A stretch of DNA of 12,588 nt, taken from an uncultured Sphingobium sp. GTDB lineage: Bacteria; Pseudomonadota; Alphaproteobacteria; Sphingomonadales; Sphingomonadaceae. Location of the stretch: NCBI GenBank assembly GCA_913773715.1, contig CAJYHD010000222.1, positions 1 to 12,588 of the forward strand, in the 5' to 3' direction. A program made the position numbers and the translations under genes. Numbering within the stretch: the stretch's first letter is position 1; each line of letters begins with the position of its first letter. The notes under the pieces were generated by a model. It was not told where the DNA came from, searched no databases, and saw only the letters and a list, made by a program, of their open reading frames with translations. Positions 6,304 to 12,588 of the stretch are shown here, piece by piece.

Positions 6304-7914
6304 ATGTCGGCATCCCGGCCTGCTGGCGTCCGGTCGCCATGGATCGCGTCTGACGCGGCCGAAAGGATCGTCCGCATCCTGTCGACCGGTGCGATCGTCA
6401 TCACCTTGCTGGGACTGTTTGCCCGGATCATGGCCTATCCCGTCCGGCACGACGAACAAATGTATCTTCCGGTCGGCGCCATGCTGGGTCAGGGCGATCT
6501 CTACACCGACTTCGGCTTCAACAATCTCCCCAACCTCCCGCTGGCGCTCTCTGTGGTCTTCGGCGCGAGCGGGACGGACCATTATCTGCTGACCGGGCGG
6601 CTGCTGATCTTCGCCGGATGGCTGATCGCGCTTGCGGCCATGGCCTATGTGACCTGGCGCGCGACCCGTTCGCGCCCGGCCGCCATTCTCGCCGCGATCC
6701 TAATCGCAACCAACCCCGTACTCGCCGGGCCGACGGGGATGCTGGTTACGAACAACTTCCTGCCCCTCACCTGCGCACTTGCTGCGTTCGCGTTGATGAT
6801 ATCCGCGATCGACGGAGCATCGGTTCATATTTCCAGAATGACGGGCGCTGGGCTAGGCGTCGCACTCGCGGCAGGTTTCAAGGCGAACTATGCCTATCTC
6901 ATTCCGCTCTTCGCGGCGGCGGTCCTCTTCGTGCCTTCGGTGCTCACCCTGCGCGAGCGCCTGTTCCGCAGCCTGATCCCCTTCGGCATCGGCGGGATCA
7001 TCGGCAGCGCGCCGACGCTCTATTATCTCCTCCGCGCTCCACAGGCCTTTCTGGCCCATGTCATCCATTATCATCGCGGCCCCCACGTCGCCTATTGGCT
7101 CGCCAATGCGAACGTCGATGGTGAGAAAATCATGACGCTCGAGGGTAAAATGAGGCTGGCCGCAAAGATCTGGCTCGGCGGCGGCATGGTGGTGGTGATC
7201 GTCATGGCGGCGATCTTCGGCGCTCTGATCATGCGCGATCGACATGGCGAGGATGCGACTGGTCGAAACTGGCCGATCCTGATGCTGCTGGCGATCATAG
7301 CGGGCGGGGCCGCCATGTCCTTCCTGCCGACGCCCGCCTTCCCGCAATATTATGCGCTGCCGCTGCCCTTCATCATCCTGCTCGCGGCTTTCCTCTACGG
7401 ACGGCTCGCGGATGATCGGCAAAAACGCATCATGCCATGGGCGCTTGCCGCCACCGCGCTCGTCGCAGGGGCTGGCATGCCGCGCCTGCTCGTACGACTG
7501 CCGCAGCTGGTGACGCCCGCACAATGGACCGGGGTCGAGGTGCATGCCGCCGGTGTCGAACTCGCTCGCCTGACGCAAGGTGCGGGCAAGCCGGGCCCGG
7601 TGGCTACGCTCGCGCCGCTCTATCCGCTGGAGGGCGGCCTGACGCTTTATCCCGAACTCGTCACAGGCCCACTCGTCTATCGCGTCGGGGACATCATCCC
7701 GACCGAGGATCGCCGCTATTATGCGCGCGTCGTATCGCCCCGCACGATCGGGGCCATGCTCGACACCCGCCCGCCCGCCGCGATCCTGGTCGGGCAGGAA
7801 GGCACGCTGGACCAGCCGCTTATCGATTACGCGCGGGACAAGGCATACCGGCTAGCGACCGGCGAGTTGGTGAACGACAGATATGGCAAGGCAGCACTCT
7901 ACGTCAGGCGTTAA
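6304..7914 (+). CDS. GT-C membrane glycosyltransferase (GT39/ArnT-like)
   Basis: Protein of 536 aa with a polar N-terminus, a first membrane helix at about 25-45, then many further helices and a C-terminal polar domain of ~130 residues ending in ALYVRR. Directly after helix 1 comes PVRHDEQMY with Asp50-Glu51, the acidic pair in the first periplasmic loop that GT-C enzymes (PMT, ArnT and relatives) use for catalysis. Such enzymes take sugar from a polyprenyl-phosphate-sugar on the periplasmic side and add it to lipid A, protein or glycan. The start ATG has AAAGGAG 9 nt upstream. It is transcribed divergently from the HAD-UbiA/SMR operon, which could supply exactly that kind of donor. The stop overlaps the convergent GT4 stop in TTAA. 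Acceptor and sugar are unknown; assignment to GT39 versus GT83 or another GT-C family would need a profile search. Confidence 0.82.
   Translation: MSASRPAGVRSPWIASDAAERIVRILSTGAIVITLLGLFARIMAYPVRHDEQMYLPVGAMLGQGDLYTDFGFNNLPNLPLALSVVFGASGTDHYLLTGRLLIFAGWLIALAAMAYVTWRATRSRPAAILAAILIATNPVLAGPTGMLVTNNFLPLTCALAAFALMISAIDGASVHISRMTGAGLGVALAAGFKANYAYLIPLFAAAVLFVPSVLTLRERLFRSLIPFGIGGIIGSAPTLYYLLRAPQAFLAHVIHYHRGPHVAYWLANANVDGEKIMTLEGKMRLAAKIWLGGGMVVVIVMAAIFGALIMRDRHGEDATGRNWPILMLLAIIAGGAAMSFLPTPAFPQYYALPLPFIILLAAFLYGRLADDRQKRIMPWALAATALVAGAGMPRLLVRLPQLVTPAQWTGVEVHAAGVELARLTQGAGKPGPVATLAPLYPLEGGLTLYPELVTGPLVYRVGDIIPTEDRRYYARVVSPRTIGAMLDTRPPAAILVGQEGTLDQPLIDYARDKAYRLATGELVNDRYGKAALYVRR
7911..7914. other. 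Palindromic TTAA serving as stop codon for both convergent genes
   Basis: Plus-strand TAA at 7912-7914 ends the GT-C gene; minus-strand TAA at 7913-7911 ends the GT4 gene. The two coding regions overlap by 4 bp with no room for a terminator between them. Confidence 0.9.
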
Positions 7915-9089
7915 GCAGCTTGCCGCCGCTGACCCGTCATCCGGTCATAGATCGCCATGATCGCGTTGACATGCACCGCCTGCCCAAACCGGATCCGCGC
8001 CTCCGCCTGCGCCCGTCGCGCCATGGCGTTGCGCGCATCGCGATTACGCAGCAGCCCGGCACATCCGTTCGCCAGAGCCTGTGCATCCTCGGCCGGAAGC
8101 AGCCGTCCAGTTTCTCCGTCCCGGATCGCCTCGACATTGCCGCCCGATGCGGTCGCGACGACCGGCGTTCCAACCAGCATGGATTCGATCAGCGTCCGTC
8201 CGAACGGCTCCTGCACCGCCGGGACCATCAGCAAGTCGCACCCCGCCAGCCAGAAAGCACCGGGCGTGCGAAAGCCCATGAGATGTATGGCATCGGCGAC
8301 GCCAAGCGCCTCGGCCAGCGCGACGATCTGCGCATCCATCCCGTCCAAGCTCTCGCCGAACATCAGACCCTGCGCATCCAGCTCCGGGGCGCTTGCCCGC
8401 AAAGCGGAGATGGCCCGAACGAACAATAATGGCCGCTTGCGATCGATGAACACGCCCGAAAATCCCACGAGCGCGCTGCTCTCACTCCGTTCGATATCGG
8501 CTAGGATCGTCGCGCGCGCTTCCGCCCGGTCATAAGAAGCGGAGGTGTCGAAGGGGCTATGCACAACATCGGTCTTGGCCGCCACCGACAGCCGACCCGC
8601 TGGCGGCGTCGCAAAGCGCGACACGGCGACCACCCGGTTCGCCAGCAGCGGCGCAGCATAGCGAAGCCCTGCGGCATCGGGCGCACCGCGATGGTGCCAC
8701 AGCAGCTTCGCCCCGGCCAGTCGCGCCGCCAGCGCCCATGTCGCATGGGTGCGGCCATCATTGCTGTGAACGATCGAAACGCCCCGGCGGCGCAGATAAT
8801 ATGCCAGCGCGATCGCTCGCGTCGTCAGGGACAAGGCCCGCGCGCCGCCGATCCTTGCGCCATGCTCCAGATCGGCGGAGGCAGGAGCCACCTCCACCGT
8901 GACGCCGACCGCCTCGAAAAATTTGGCGATCGATCCGTCTCGGGTCTGGACCAGCACCAGCGGATCGAACCGGCTGCGGTCGATCCCCCGGATCAGGTCG
9001 CGCGCCGAGATATGACTACCGCCGATCAGGTCGCCGACGAACGGAAAGCAGACGACCAGAGGTTGGGTCGCGCCTGTCACTTTGCCCAT
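7911..9089 (-). CDS. Glycosyltransferase family 4-like (GT-B fold)
   Basis: Protein of 392 aa from ATG 9089. The N-terminal half begins with a hydrophobic strand and PFVGDLIGGSHISARDLI, the Gly-rich acceptor loop of GT4 enzymes. The C-terminal half has a strand ending GFSGVFIDRKRP, then HLMGFRTPG, and the donor-binding EPFGRTLIESMLVGTPVVAT, with Glu294 and Glu302 forming the E-x7-E motif, followed by GGNVEAIRDGETGRLL. It would be a cytoplasmic retaining transferase adding one sugar from a nucleotide donor to the lipid-linked repeat unit. It is the only obvious cytoplasmic glycosyltransferase in the window. The start is uncertain: ATG 9122 (GAGG 4 nt upstream) adds 11 residues, and GTG 9080 removes three and would form a GTGA overlap with the upstream stop. 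All three place it in one operon with the preceding gene. Confidence 0.85.
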   Translation of the reverse strand: MGKVTGATQPLVVCFPFVGDLIGGSHISARDLIRGIDRSRFDPLVLVQTRDGSIAKFFEAVGVTVEVAPASADLEHGARIGGARALSLTTRAIALAYYLRRRGVSIVHSNDGRTHATWALAARLAGAKLLWHHRGAPDAAGLRYAAPLLANRVVAVSRFATPPAGRLSVAAKTDVVHSPFDTSASYDRAEARATILADIERSESSALVGFSGVFIDRKRPLLFVRAISALRASAPELDAQGLMFGESLDGMDAQIVALAEALGVADAIHLMGFRTPGAFWLAGCDLLMVPAVQEPFGRTLIESMLVGTPVVATASGGNVEAIRDGETGRLLPAEDAQALANGCAGLLRNRDARNAMARRAQAEARIRFGQAVHVNAIMAIYDRMTGQRRQAA

Positions 9090-9949
9090 TTGCCCGGCAG
9101 CTCCGCTTCTAGGATCAGCCATTCGACCTCGGACCCGCCGCAGGACCGATCGACCACATTCATATATTTGCCGTCGGGCGACACCTGGAACAGTGTCCCG
9201 ACATGCTGCCCCTGAGTCGATCGGACGACGAGCAGATAGGCGCCCGGCCCGGTCATATATTGCACGATGTTCGCGATCGCCCGCCGCAACTGCGCCTCAT
9301 CGAAATAGCCGCGATTGAGGATGTTGGCAGCGCGAACGAAATCAAAGCGATCGTGATAGGCGGGCGTATCAACGAAAATGTCGTTGCGCTCGATCCGCAC
9401 ATGCGGATTGGTCCGCGCCCTTGGGCTAATGAGCTGCACCGGGTTTGCGTCGGCACCGCGCTGCTGAACCACCTTGCGCGCGCGCCCGCCGATCCAGGCA
9501 TTGGCAAGCGCCCGCACGAACAACATGCCCGTCGCATAATCCGCGCGCCGTCCCCACGGCCGCACCACCTGCCCCATCACATCATATTGCAGCGGATGAC
9601 CGTTATCGTCGGTCAGAACGTGGACGCCCGGGAACGCTTTGACCAGACAGCCGTCGATGCAGATGTCCGTGCCCGTCACCCTGCCCGAATGTCCCGCGTC
9701 GCGCAGCCGGTCGCTGAGCGCCAGCGACGTCGCGCCCGACGAGATGCCGATGTCCAGCACCTCGTCGATCGTAGCCTGCCCCTCCTCGAAAGCGCGCAGA
9801 CACAGCGCGTCGAGATCATGGAACCGGTCGGTCCCCGTCCGCTTGAATGTCGCGTTGCTGGTCCGCAAGTCGGTGAAGAAGCGGTCCTCTACGTCCGCCG
9901 AGGCCAGCGGCGTTTCGGGGTGGAAGAATCGTCTGGCAGTGATCGACAT
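9077..9949 (-). CDS. Putative class I SAM-dependent methyltransferase
   Basis: Protein of 290 aa. A Rossmann-type motif I, DEVLDIGISSGATSLALS, is at 62-79, followed by RVTGTDIC with Asp95 at the end of strand 2 as expected for SAM ribose binding. Later come HVRIERNDIF at 183-192 and FDFVRAANILNRGYF at 202-216, resembling the motif III/IV region, then a hydrophobic strand GAYLLVVRS. Between strand 2 and residue 183 is an unusual ~75-residue insert with an amphipathic stretch (MLFVRALANAW), perhaps a substrate or membrane contact. Role in sugar O-methylation is inferred from the polysaccharide context; it could be a non-catalytic Rossmann protein. ATG 9949 is supported by GAGGAG 5 nt upstream; an in-frame start at 10066 adds a low-complexity basic leader and is rejected. 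The gene is first in a two-gene operon with the GT4. Confidence 0.7.
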   Translation of the reverse strand: MSITARRFFHPETPLASADVEDRFFTDLRTSNATFKRTGTDRFHDLDALCLRAFEEGQATIDEVLDIGISSGATSLALSDRLRDAGHSGRVTGTDICIDGCLVKAFPGVHVLTDDNGHPLQYDVMGQVVRPWGRRADYATGMLFVRALANAWIGGRARKVVQQRGADANPVQLISPRARTNPHVRIERNDIFVDTPAYHDRFDFVRAANILNRGYFDEAQLRRAIANIVQYMTGPGAYLLVVRSTQGQHVGTLFQVSPDGKYMNVVDRSCGGSEVEWLILEAELPGKWAK

Positions 9950-10112
9950 GACATCTCCTCTCGTCGCACCCGTTTTACCGCGCCGACGCAGCGGCGGGGC
10001 GAGCAATAAGGGATTACGACAAGAGGAAAGCTGCGATTTGCGTGGGGCATCACCATGGTGCGTCATGGGAACCGCCGTTTCGAACGCGTGCGGTCATGCA
10101 GGATGACGGTAC
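9950..10112. promoter_or_regulatory. Divergent intergenic region between methyltransferase-like gene and flippase
   Basis: This 163-bp spacer must hold promoters for both directions. It contains an imperfect inverted repeat (arms 9978-9985 and 9992-9999, one mismatch, 6-nt loop) in the leader of the methyltransferase transcript and a perfect 10-bp palindrome CACCATGGTG at 10051-10060. No convincing -35/-10 pair was seen. AGGA at 10100-10103 is the likely ribosome binding site of the flippase gene. Confidence 0.45.
9955..9960 (-). promoter_or_regulatory. Shine-Dalgarno site of the methyltransferase-like gene
   Basis: GAGGAG on the minus strand, 5 nt before ATG 9949. It decides this start over the longer frame that begins at 10066. 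Confidence 0.7.
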
Positions 10113-11480
10113 ATGGATGCACAAGGACGCACTTCGACACTGATCGCGCTTTCGACGCGACTGCATGAGGCGCTGGCGCACCGGCGCATCCGGGCGATCC
10201 TGCATCTTCTCACCGGATCGACGGCGACGCTTGCGCTAACCTTGCTTTCGATCGCGCTGGTCGCGCGCATCCTGCACCCCGCCATCTACGGCATCTTTGC
10301 GATGATCCTGACATTGGGACAGGCGTGCGAACGACTGCTGAGCTTCCAGTCGTGGCAGCCGCTGATCCGCCATGGCGCCAGCGTCGATATGGAGCAGGAT
10401 CAATCCTCCTATTTCGCATTGCTCAAGTTCGGCTGGCTGCTGGATATCGGCGGCAGCATCGCGGCCTGGGCGATCGCCAGCCTGCTCGCGGTCGCGGTGC
10501 ATATCTTCATGGGCATCTCGACCCAGACGCTCGGCTACACCTTGCTCTTCCTCACGTCGCTGCTGTTCAACTTCAACGGCGTCGCCACCGCGATCTTCCG
10601 CCTCTGCGACCAGTATCGCGTCATCGCCCGCATCCAGGTCTTCAATGCGATGCTGCGCCTGCTGCTCGTCGCCATCGCCTATATGGCGGGCGCAGGTCTG
10701 CTTCAGGTCATCATCATCTGGACGGTGACGCAGATCATCGGCTCGCTTGTCAATTTCATTGTCGCGATCAGGCTGTTGCCCGGACGCGGCTGGCGCGGCT
10801 TCCTCGCCGCCCGCGCGAAGGGCGTGAACACGCGCTTCCCCGGCCTCTGGCGCTTTGCGCTCGGCTCCAACCTGTCGCTCACCCTCTGGTCAAGCGCACA
10901 GCAGGTCGACACGCTCATAGTCGGCTGGCTCGCCGATCCGGCGAGCGCGGGTCTCTTCCATATCGCAAAGCGCATCAGCCGCGTCGTCCAGCAGGTCGGC
11001 AGTCAGGTGGAGTCGGTCGTCTATCCCGATCTCAGCCGCCTCGCCGCAGCAGGAAAGCGCCGTGCCTTCATCCGCGTCCTGCTTCAGACCGAAGCGATGC
11101 TGGCGGCGTTCGGGCTTAGCTGCTTCCTCATAATCCTGTTTGCAGGCGGCCCGCTGATGCGTTTGGCGGCTGGCCCCAACTTCGCCGGGGCCGTGCCGCT
11201 GCTCACCATCCAGATCCTGGCCGTCACTCTGACGATCAGCGGCGCGGCGAGCAGGGCGGGGCTTCTGGCGCTGGGCGATCAAAAGGCGGTGTTGCGAACG
11301 GTCATGGCCTGTACCTTCGCCTTCTATGCGTCGGTCTTCTCGCTGATCCCGCATTTCGGTGCCATGGGCGCAAACCTTGCGCACCTCGCCTTCGCTGCCA
11401 TCTGGCTCAGCGGCCTCGCCTTCCACCTGCGCCGCGCGATCCGTAACGCGCCTTGGAACAGCCCGGCTCTCCCCGCATAA
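10113..11480 (+). CDS. Wzx-like oligosaccharide flippase (polysaccharide biosynthesis protein, MOP superfamily)
   Basis: Protein of 455 aa with about 12-14 hydrophobic helices spread over its whole length, separated by short basic loops. The N-terminal helix pair (GSTATLALTLLSIALVARIL, then HPAIYGIFAMILTLGQ) resembles the first helices of Wzx/RfbX proteins, where the segment ending in a short turn and Y/F-G is typical. The middle WRFALGSNLSLTLWSSAQQVDTLIV, then LADPASAGLFHIAKRISR, is the characteristic second-half repeat start. Such proteins flip undecaprenyl-PP-linked repeat units across the inner membrane and hand them to Wzy. AGGA lies 9 nt before the ATG. It is alone on the plus strand, convergent with the Wzc-type gene and divergent from the methyltransferase-GT4 pair. 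Its last codons overlap the poly-U part of the opposing terminator. Confidence 0.88.
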   Translation: MDAQGRTSTLIALSTRLHEALAHRRIRAILHLLTGSTATLALTLLSIALVARILHPAIYGIFAMILTLGQACERLLSFQSWQPLIRHGASVDMEQDQSSYFALLKFGWLLDIGGSIAAWAIASLLAVAVHIFMGISTQTLGYTLLFLTSLLFNFNGVATAIFRLCDQYRVIARIQVFNAMLRLLLVAIAYMAGAGLLQVIIIWTVTQIIGSLVNFIVAIRLLPGRGWRGFLAARAKGVNTRFPGLWRFALGSNLSLTLWSSAQQVDTLIVGWLADPASAGLFHIAKRISRVVQQVGSQVESVVYPDLSRLAAAGKRRAFIRVLLQTEAMLAAFGLSCFLIILFAGGPLMRLAAGPNFAGAVPLLTIQILAVTLTISGAASRAGLLALGDQKAVLRTVMACTFAFYASVFSLIPHFGAMGANLAHLAFAAIWLSGLAFHLRRAIRNAPWNSPALPA

Positions 11481-11511
11481 AAGAAGGGCCGGCGAAGCGC
11501 ATCGCCGACCC
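11477..11511 (-). terminator. Intrinsic terminator for the BY-kinase transcript
   Basis: On the minus strand a 10-bp stem with one mismatch (GGGTCGGCGA, 6-nt loop, TCGCCGGCCC; positions 11511-11486) is followed at once by TTCTTTTAT (11485-11477). It begins 29 nt beyond the kinase stop. On the plus strand the same hairpin has no T-tract, so it is directional. The U-rich tract includes the TAA stop of the flippase gene. Confidence 0.7.
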
Positions 11512-11539
11512 TCAAGGGACTGGTCACAAGAAGCTGACC

Positions 11540-12588
11540 TCAGTTGAAGTGCAACACCTCCGCCACCCGCCGCCGCGACCGGCGAAGGCTGCGCCGTGCC
11601 CGCTCGCTCCAGGACAGGCCAGCGCCGATGTCGTCCGCATCGTAGTAAGCGGTAAGATTGGTGATGTGGTGAATCGCGTCGCCATAGCGGCGGCGGGCAT
11701 GGGCGGGATAATCGACCATGTTGATGACCGCGCCCGCGATCGGCCGCTCGAACATCTCCATCGCCACCCTTGCTGCTTCGGGGTTGGTATAGCCCCACCG
11801 CATGACCAGCAGCGTCGAGTCTGCATAGTCCGTCAGCGTCTTCGCGTCCCGCACCGGCAGGATCGGCGGCGCGTTGAGGATCACGAAGTCGTAATGGCGC
11901 CGCAGCGTGTCGATCATCATCGGCAGGCGCGGCGAGGCGATGAGCGAACCCGGATCGACCGGCGTGTCACCCACTGCAATCGTCGCGAAATGGCTACCCT
12001 GCTGGATGACCGGCAAGTCTTCCATTCCCGCTTTACCCGAGAGATAGCCGACGACGCCGGTGGATTTAGGACCGGCAGGCTGGATGTCAGGCCGCCTCAA
12101 GTCGAAATCGACCACCACCGCGCGCCGTCCCACGATGGAGGCCGCCGACGCAAGGCTGGTCGCGATCGTGCTCTTGCCTTCGCCATCCAGCGGGGAAGTG
12201 ACCAGCACGACATGCGATCCCTGCCCATGACGGCTCTCCAGTTCGATCAGCAGGTTGCGCATCGCTTCGGCAAAGCGCGACCGCGGCTTGCTCTCGACCA
12301 ATTCATGCACGGGACCTGCTTCACCGTCGCCGCGCATGTCCGGCACCATCGCCAGCGTCGGGATTCCGAGCAGCCGCTTGACCTGCGCGGCGGTGCGGAT
12401 GGTCGTATCCATCGTGTCCACCACGAAGGCGGCGATCACCCCCAGCAGCAGGAAGGCCAATAGCGCGACCAACAGGATACGCTGCGGTATCGGATAGCTT
12501 GGAACCGTGGGGATCGATGCGCGGGAAATGAACGACAGGTCGGAGTCCGTCTTGAGCGGCGTCGCGATCTTGGTGTTGAGTGCCGTCA
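11540..12588 (-). CDS. Wzc/GumC-type co-polymerase with BY-kinase domain, 5' end cut by window edge
   Basis: The frame is open to the right edge, so the N-terminal Wzz domain is missing. The visible 349 codons start just before the second membrane helix: a Pro-rich TVPSYPIPQR segment, then the helix, then DTTIRTAAQVKRLLGIPTLA, the linker typical of these kinases. The kinase domain follows: Walker A SPLDGEGKST (about 12167-12196), Walker A' VVDFDLRRPD, and a Walker B-like FVILNAPPILPV in which the usual Asp is Asn (codon 11873-11875). The C-terminus holds four tyrosines (Y in VDYPAHARRRYGD, and TAYYDADD) and an Arg-rich end, a short version of the autophosphorylation cluster. The protein would sit in the inner membrane, control chain length and couple to the outer-membrane exporter, which is outside the window. 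An apparent TTG start at 12472 is not real, because the family sequence continues upstream of it. Confidence 0.9.
   Translation of the reverse strand, partial: TALNTKIATPLKTDSDLSFISRASIPTVPSYPIPQRILLVALLAFLLLGVIAAFVVDTMDTTIRTAAQVKRLLGIPTLAMVPDMRGDGEAGPVHELVESKPRSRFAEAMRNLLIELESRHGQGSHVVLVTSPLDGEGKSTIATSLASAASIVGRRAVVVDFDLRRPDIQPAGPKSTGVVGYLSGKAGMEDLPVIQQGSHFATIAVGDTPVDPGSLIASPRLPMMIDTLRRHYDFVILNAPPILPVRDAKTLTDYADSTLLVMRWGYTNPEAARVAMEMFERPIAGAVINMVDYPAHARRRYGDAIHHITNLTAYYDADDIGAGLSWSERARRSLRRSRRRVAEVLHFN

Noticed and set aside
6143..6340. Small minus-strand frame (65 codons) in the divergent spacer
   Set aside because: It overlaps the start of the GT-C gene, has no ribosome binding site that I can see and no membrane or signal pattern.
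10051..10060. Perfect 10-bp palindrome CACCATGGTG
   Set aside because: Too short and too close to an NcoI-type chance palindrome to call an operator without conservation.
9950..10066. Possible 39-residue N-terminal extension of the methyltransferase-like protein
   Set aside because: ATG 9949 has a strong GAGGAG site 5 nt upstream; the extension is basic and low in information and would consume most of the divergent promoter region.
10890..11798. Minus-strand open frame of 302 codons across the end of the flippase gene and the start of the kinase 3' region
   Set aside because: It crosses the terminator and two convergent genes and lacks any domain; charged low-complexity sequence.
11453..12463. 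Plus-strand open frame of 336 codons opposite the BY-kinase
   Set aside because: Antisense to a frame with Walker A and A' motifs; its own product is His/Arg/Asp-rich with no recognisable fold and no good ribosome binding site.
1..12588. Mobile elements, CRISPR arrays, tRNA or rRNA genes
   Set aside because: No transposase or integrase motifs, no regularly spaced repeats and no cloverleaf-like or rRNA-like segments were seen; composition is even across the window.

Overview
The window reads as part of a surface or exopolysaccharide biosynthesis locus from a GC-rich alphaproteobacterium, most likely a sphingomonad. That placement is inferred from the high GC content, the codon choice and the protein style; no rRNA or other taxonomic marker is present. 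Coding density is very high: the largest gap without a gene is about 210 bp. I see no tRNA, rRNA, CRISPR array, insertion sequence or phage gene.

Layout from left to right. Positions 1-6093 hold a compact six-gene operon on the minus strand. In transcription order it encodes a HAD-UbiA fusion (polyprenyl-phosphate phosphoribosyltransferase-like), a four-helix SMR/ArnE-like transporter, an extended-SDR sugar epimerase/dehydratase, a membrane acyltransferase 3 protein, a Wzy-like polymerase/O-antigen ligase, and a secreted pectate-lyase-like beta-helix protein that runs off the left edge. Almost every junction overlaps by 1-17 bp, mostly as ATGA, so translation is probably coupled. A 210-bp divergent spacer separates this operon from a plus-strand GT-C (GT39/ArnT-like) membrane glycosyltransferase at 6304-7914. 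Its TAA stop shares a palindromic TTAA with the stop of the convergent minus-strand GT4 gene (7911-9089). The GT4 gene follows a methyltransferase-like gene (9077-9949). A 163-bp divergent spacer then leads to a plus-strand Wzx-like flippase (10113-11480). That gene converges on a minus-strand BY-kinase/Wzc-type co-polymerase (11540-12588, cut by the right edge). A hairpin terminator for the minus strand lies between them.

How the parts may work together. Wzx (flippase), Wzy (polymerase) and Wzc (chain-length kinase) are the core of a Wzx/Wzy-dependent pathway. The acyltransferase, methyltransferase-like protein and GT4 enzyme would assemble or decorate the repeat unit, and the lyase could trim or release polymer. 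A second module is also visible: HAD-UbiA, SMR carrier, SDR and GT-C transferase. These are the part types used in polyprenyl-phosphate-pentose pathways such as mycobacterial decaprenyl-phospho-arabinose and ArnE/ArnF/ArnT. The best candidate for something new is therefore a branch that makes a polyprenyl-phosphate-linked ribose- or arabinose-like sugar, flips it, and adds it to the polysaccharide (or another acceptor) in the periplasm. No DprE1-like oxidase is visible in the window, so the chemistry is open.
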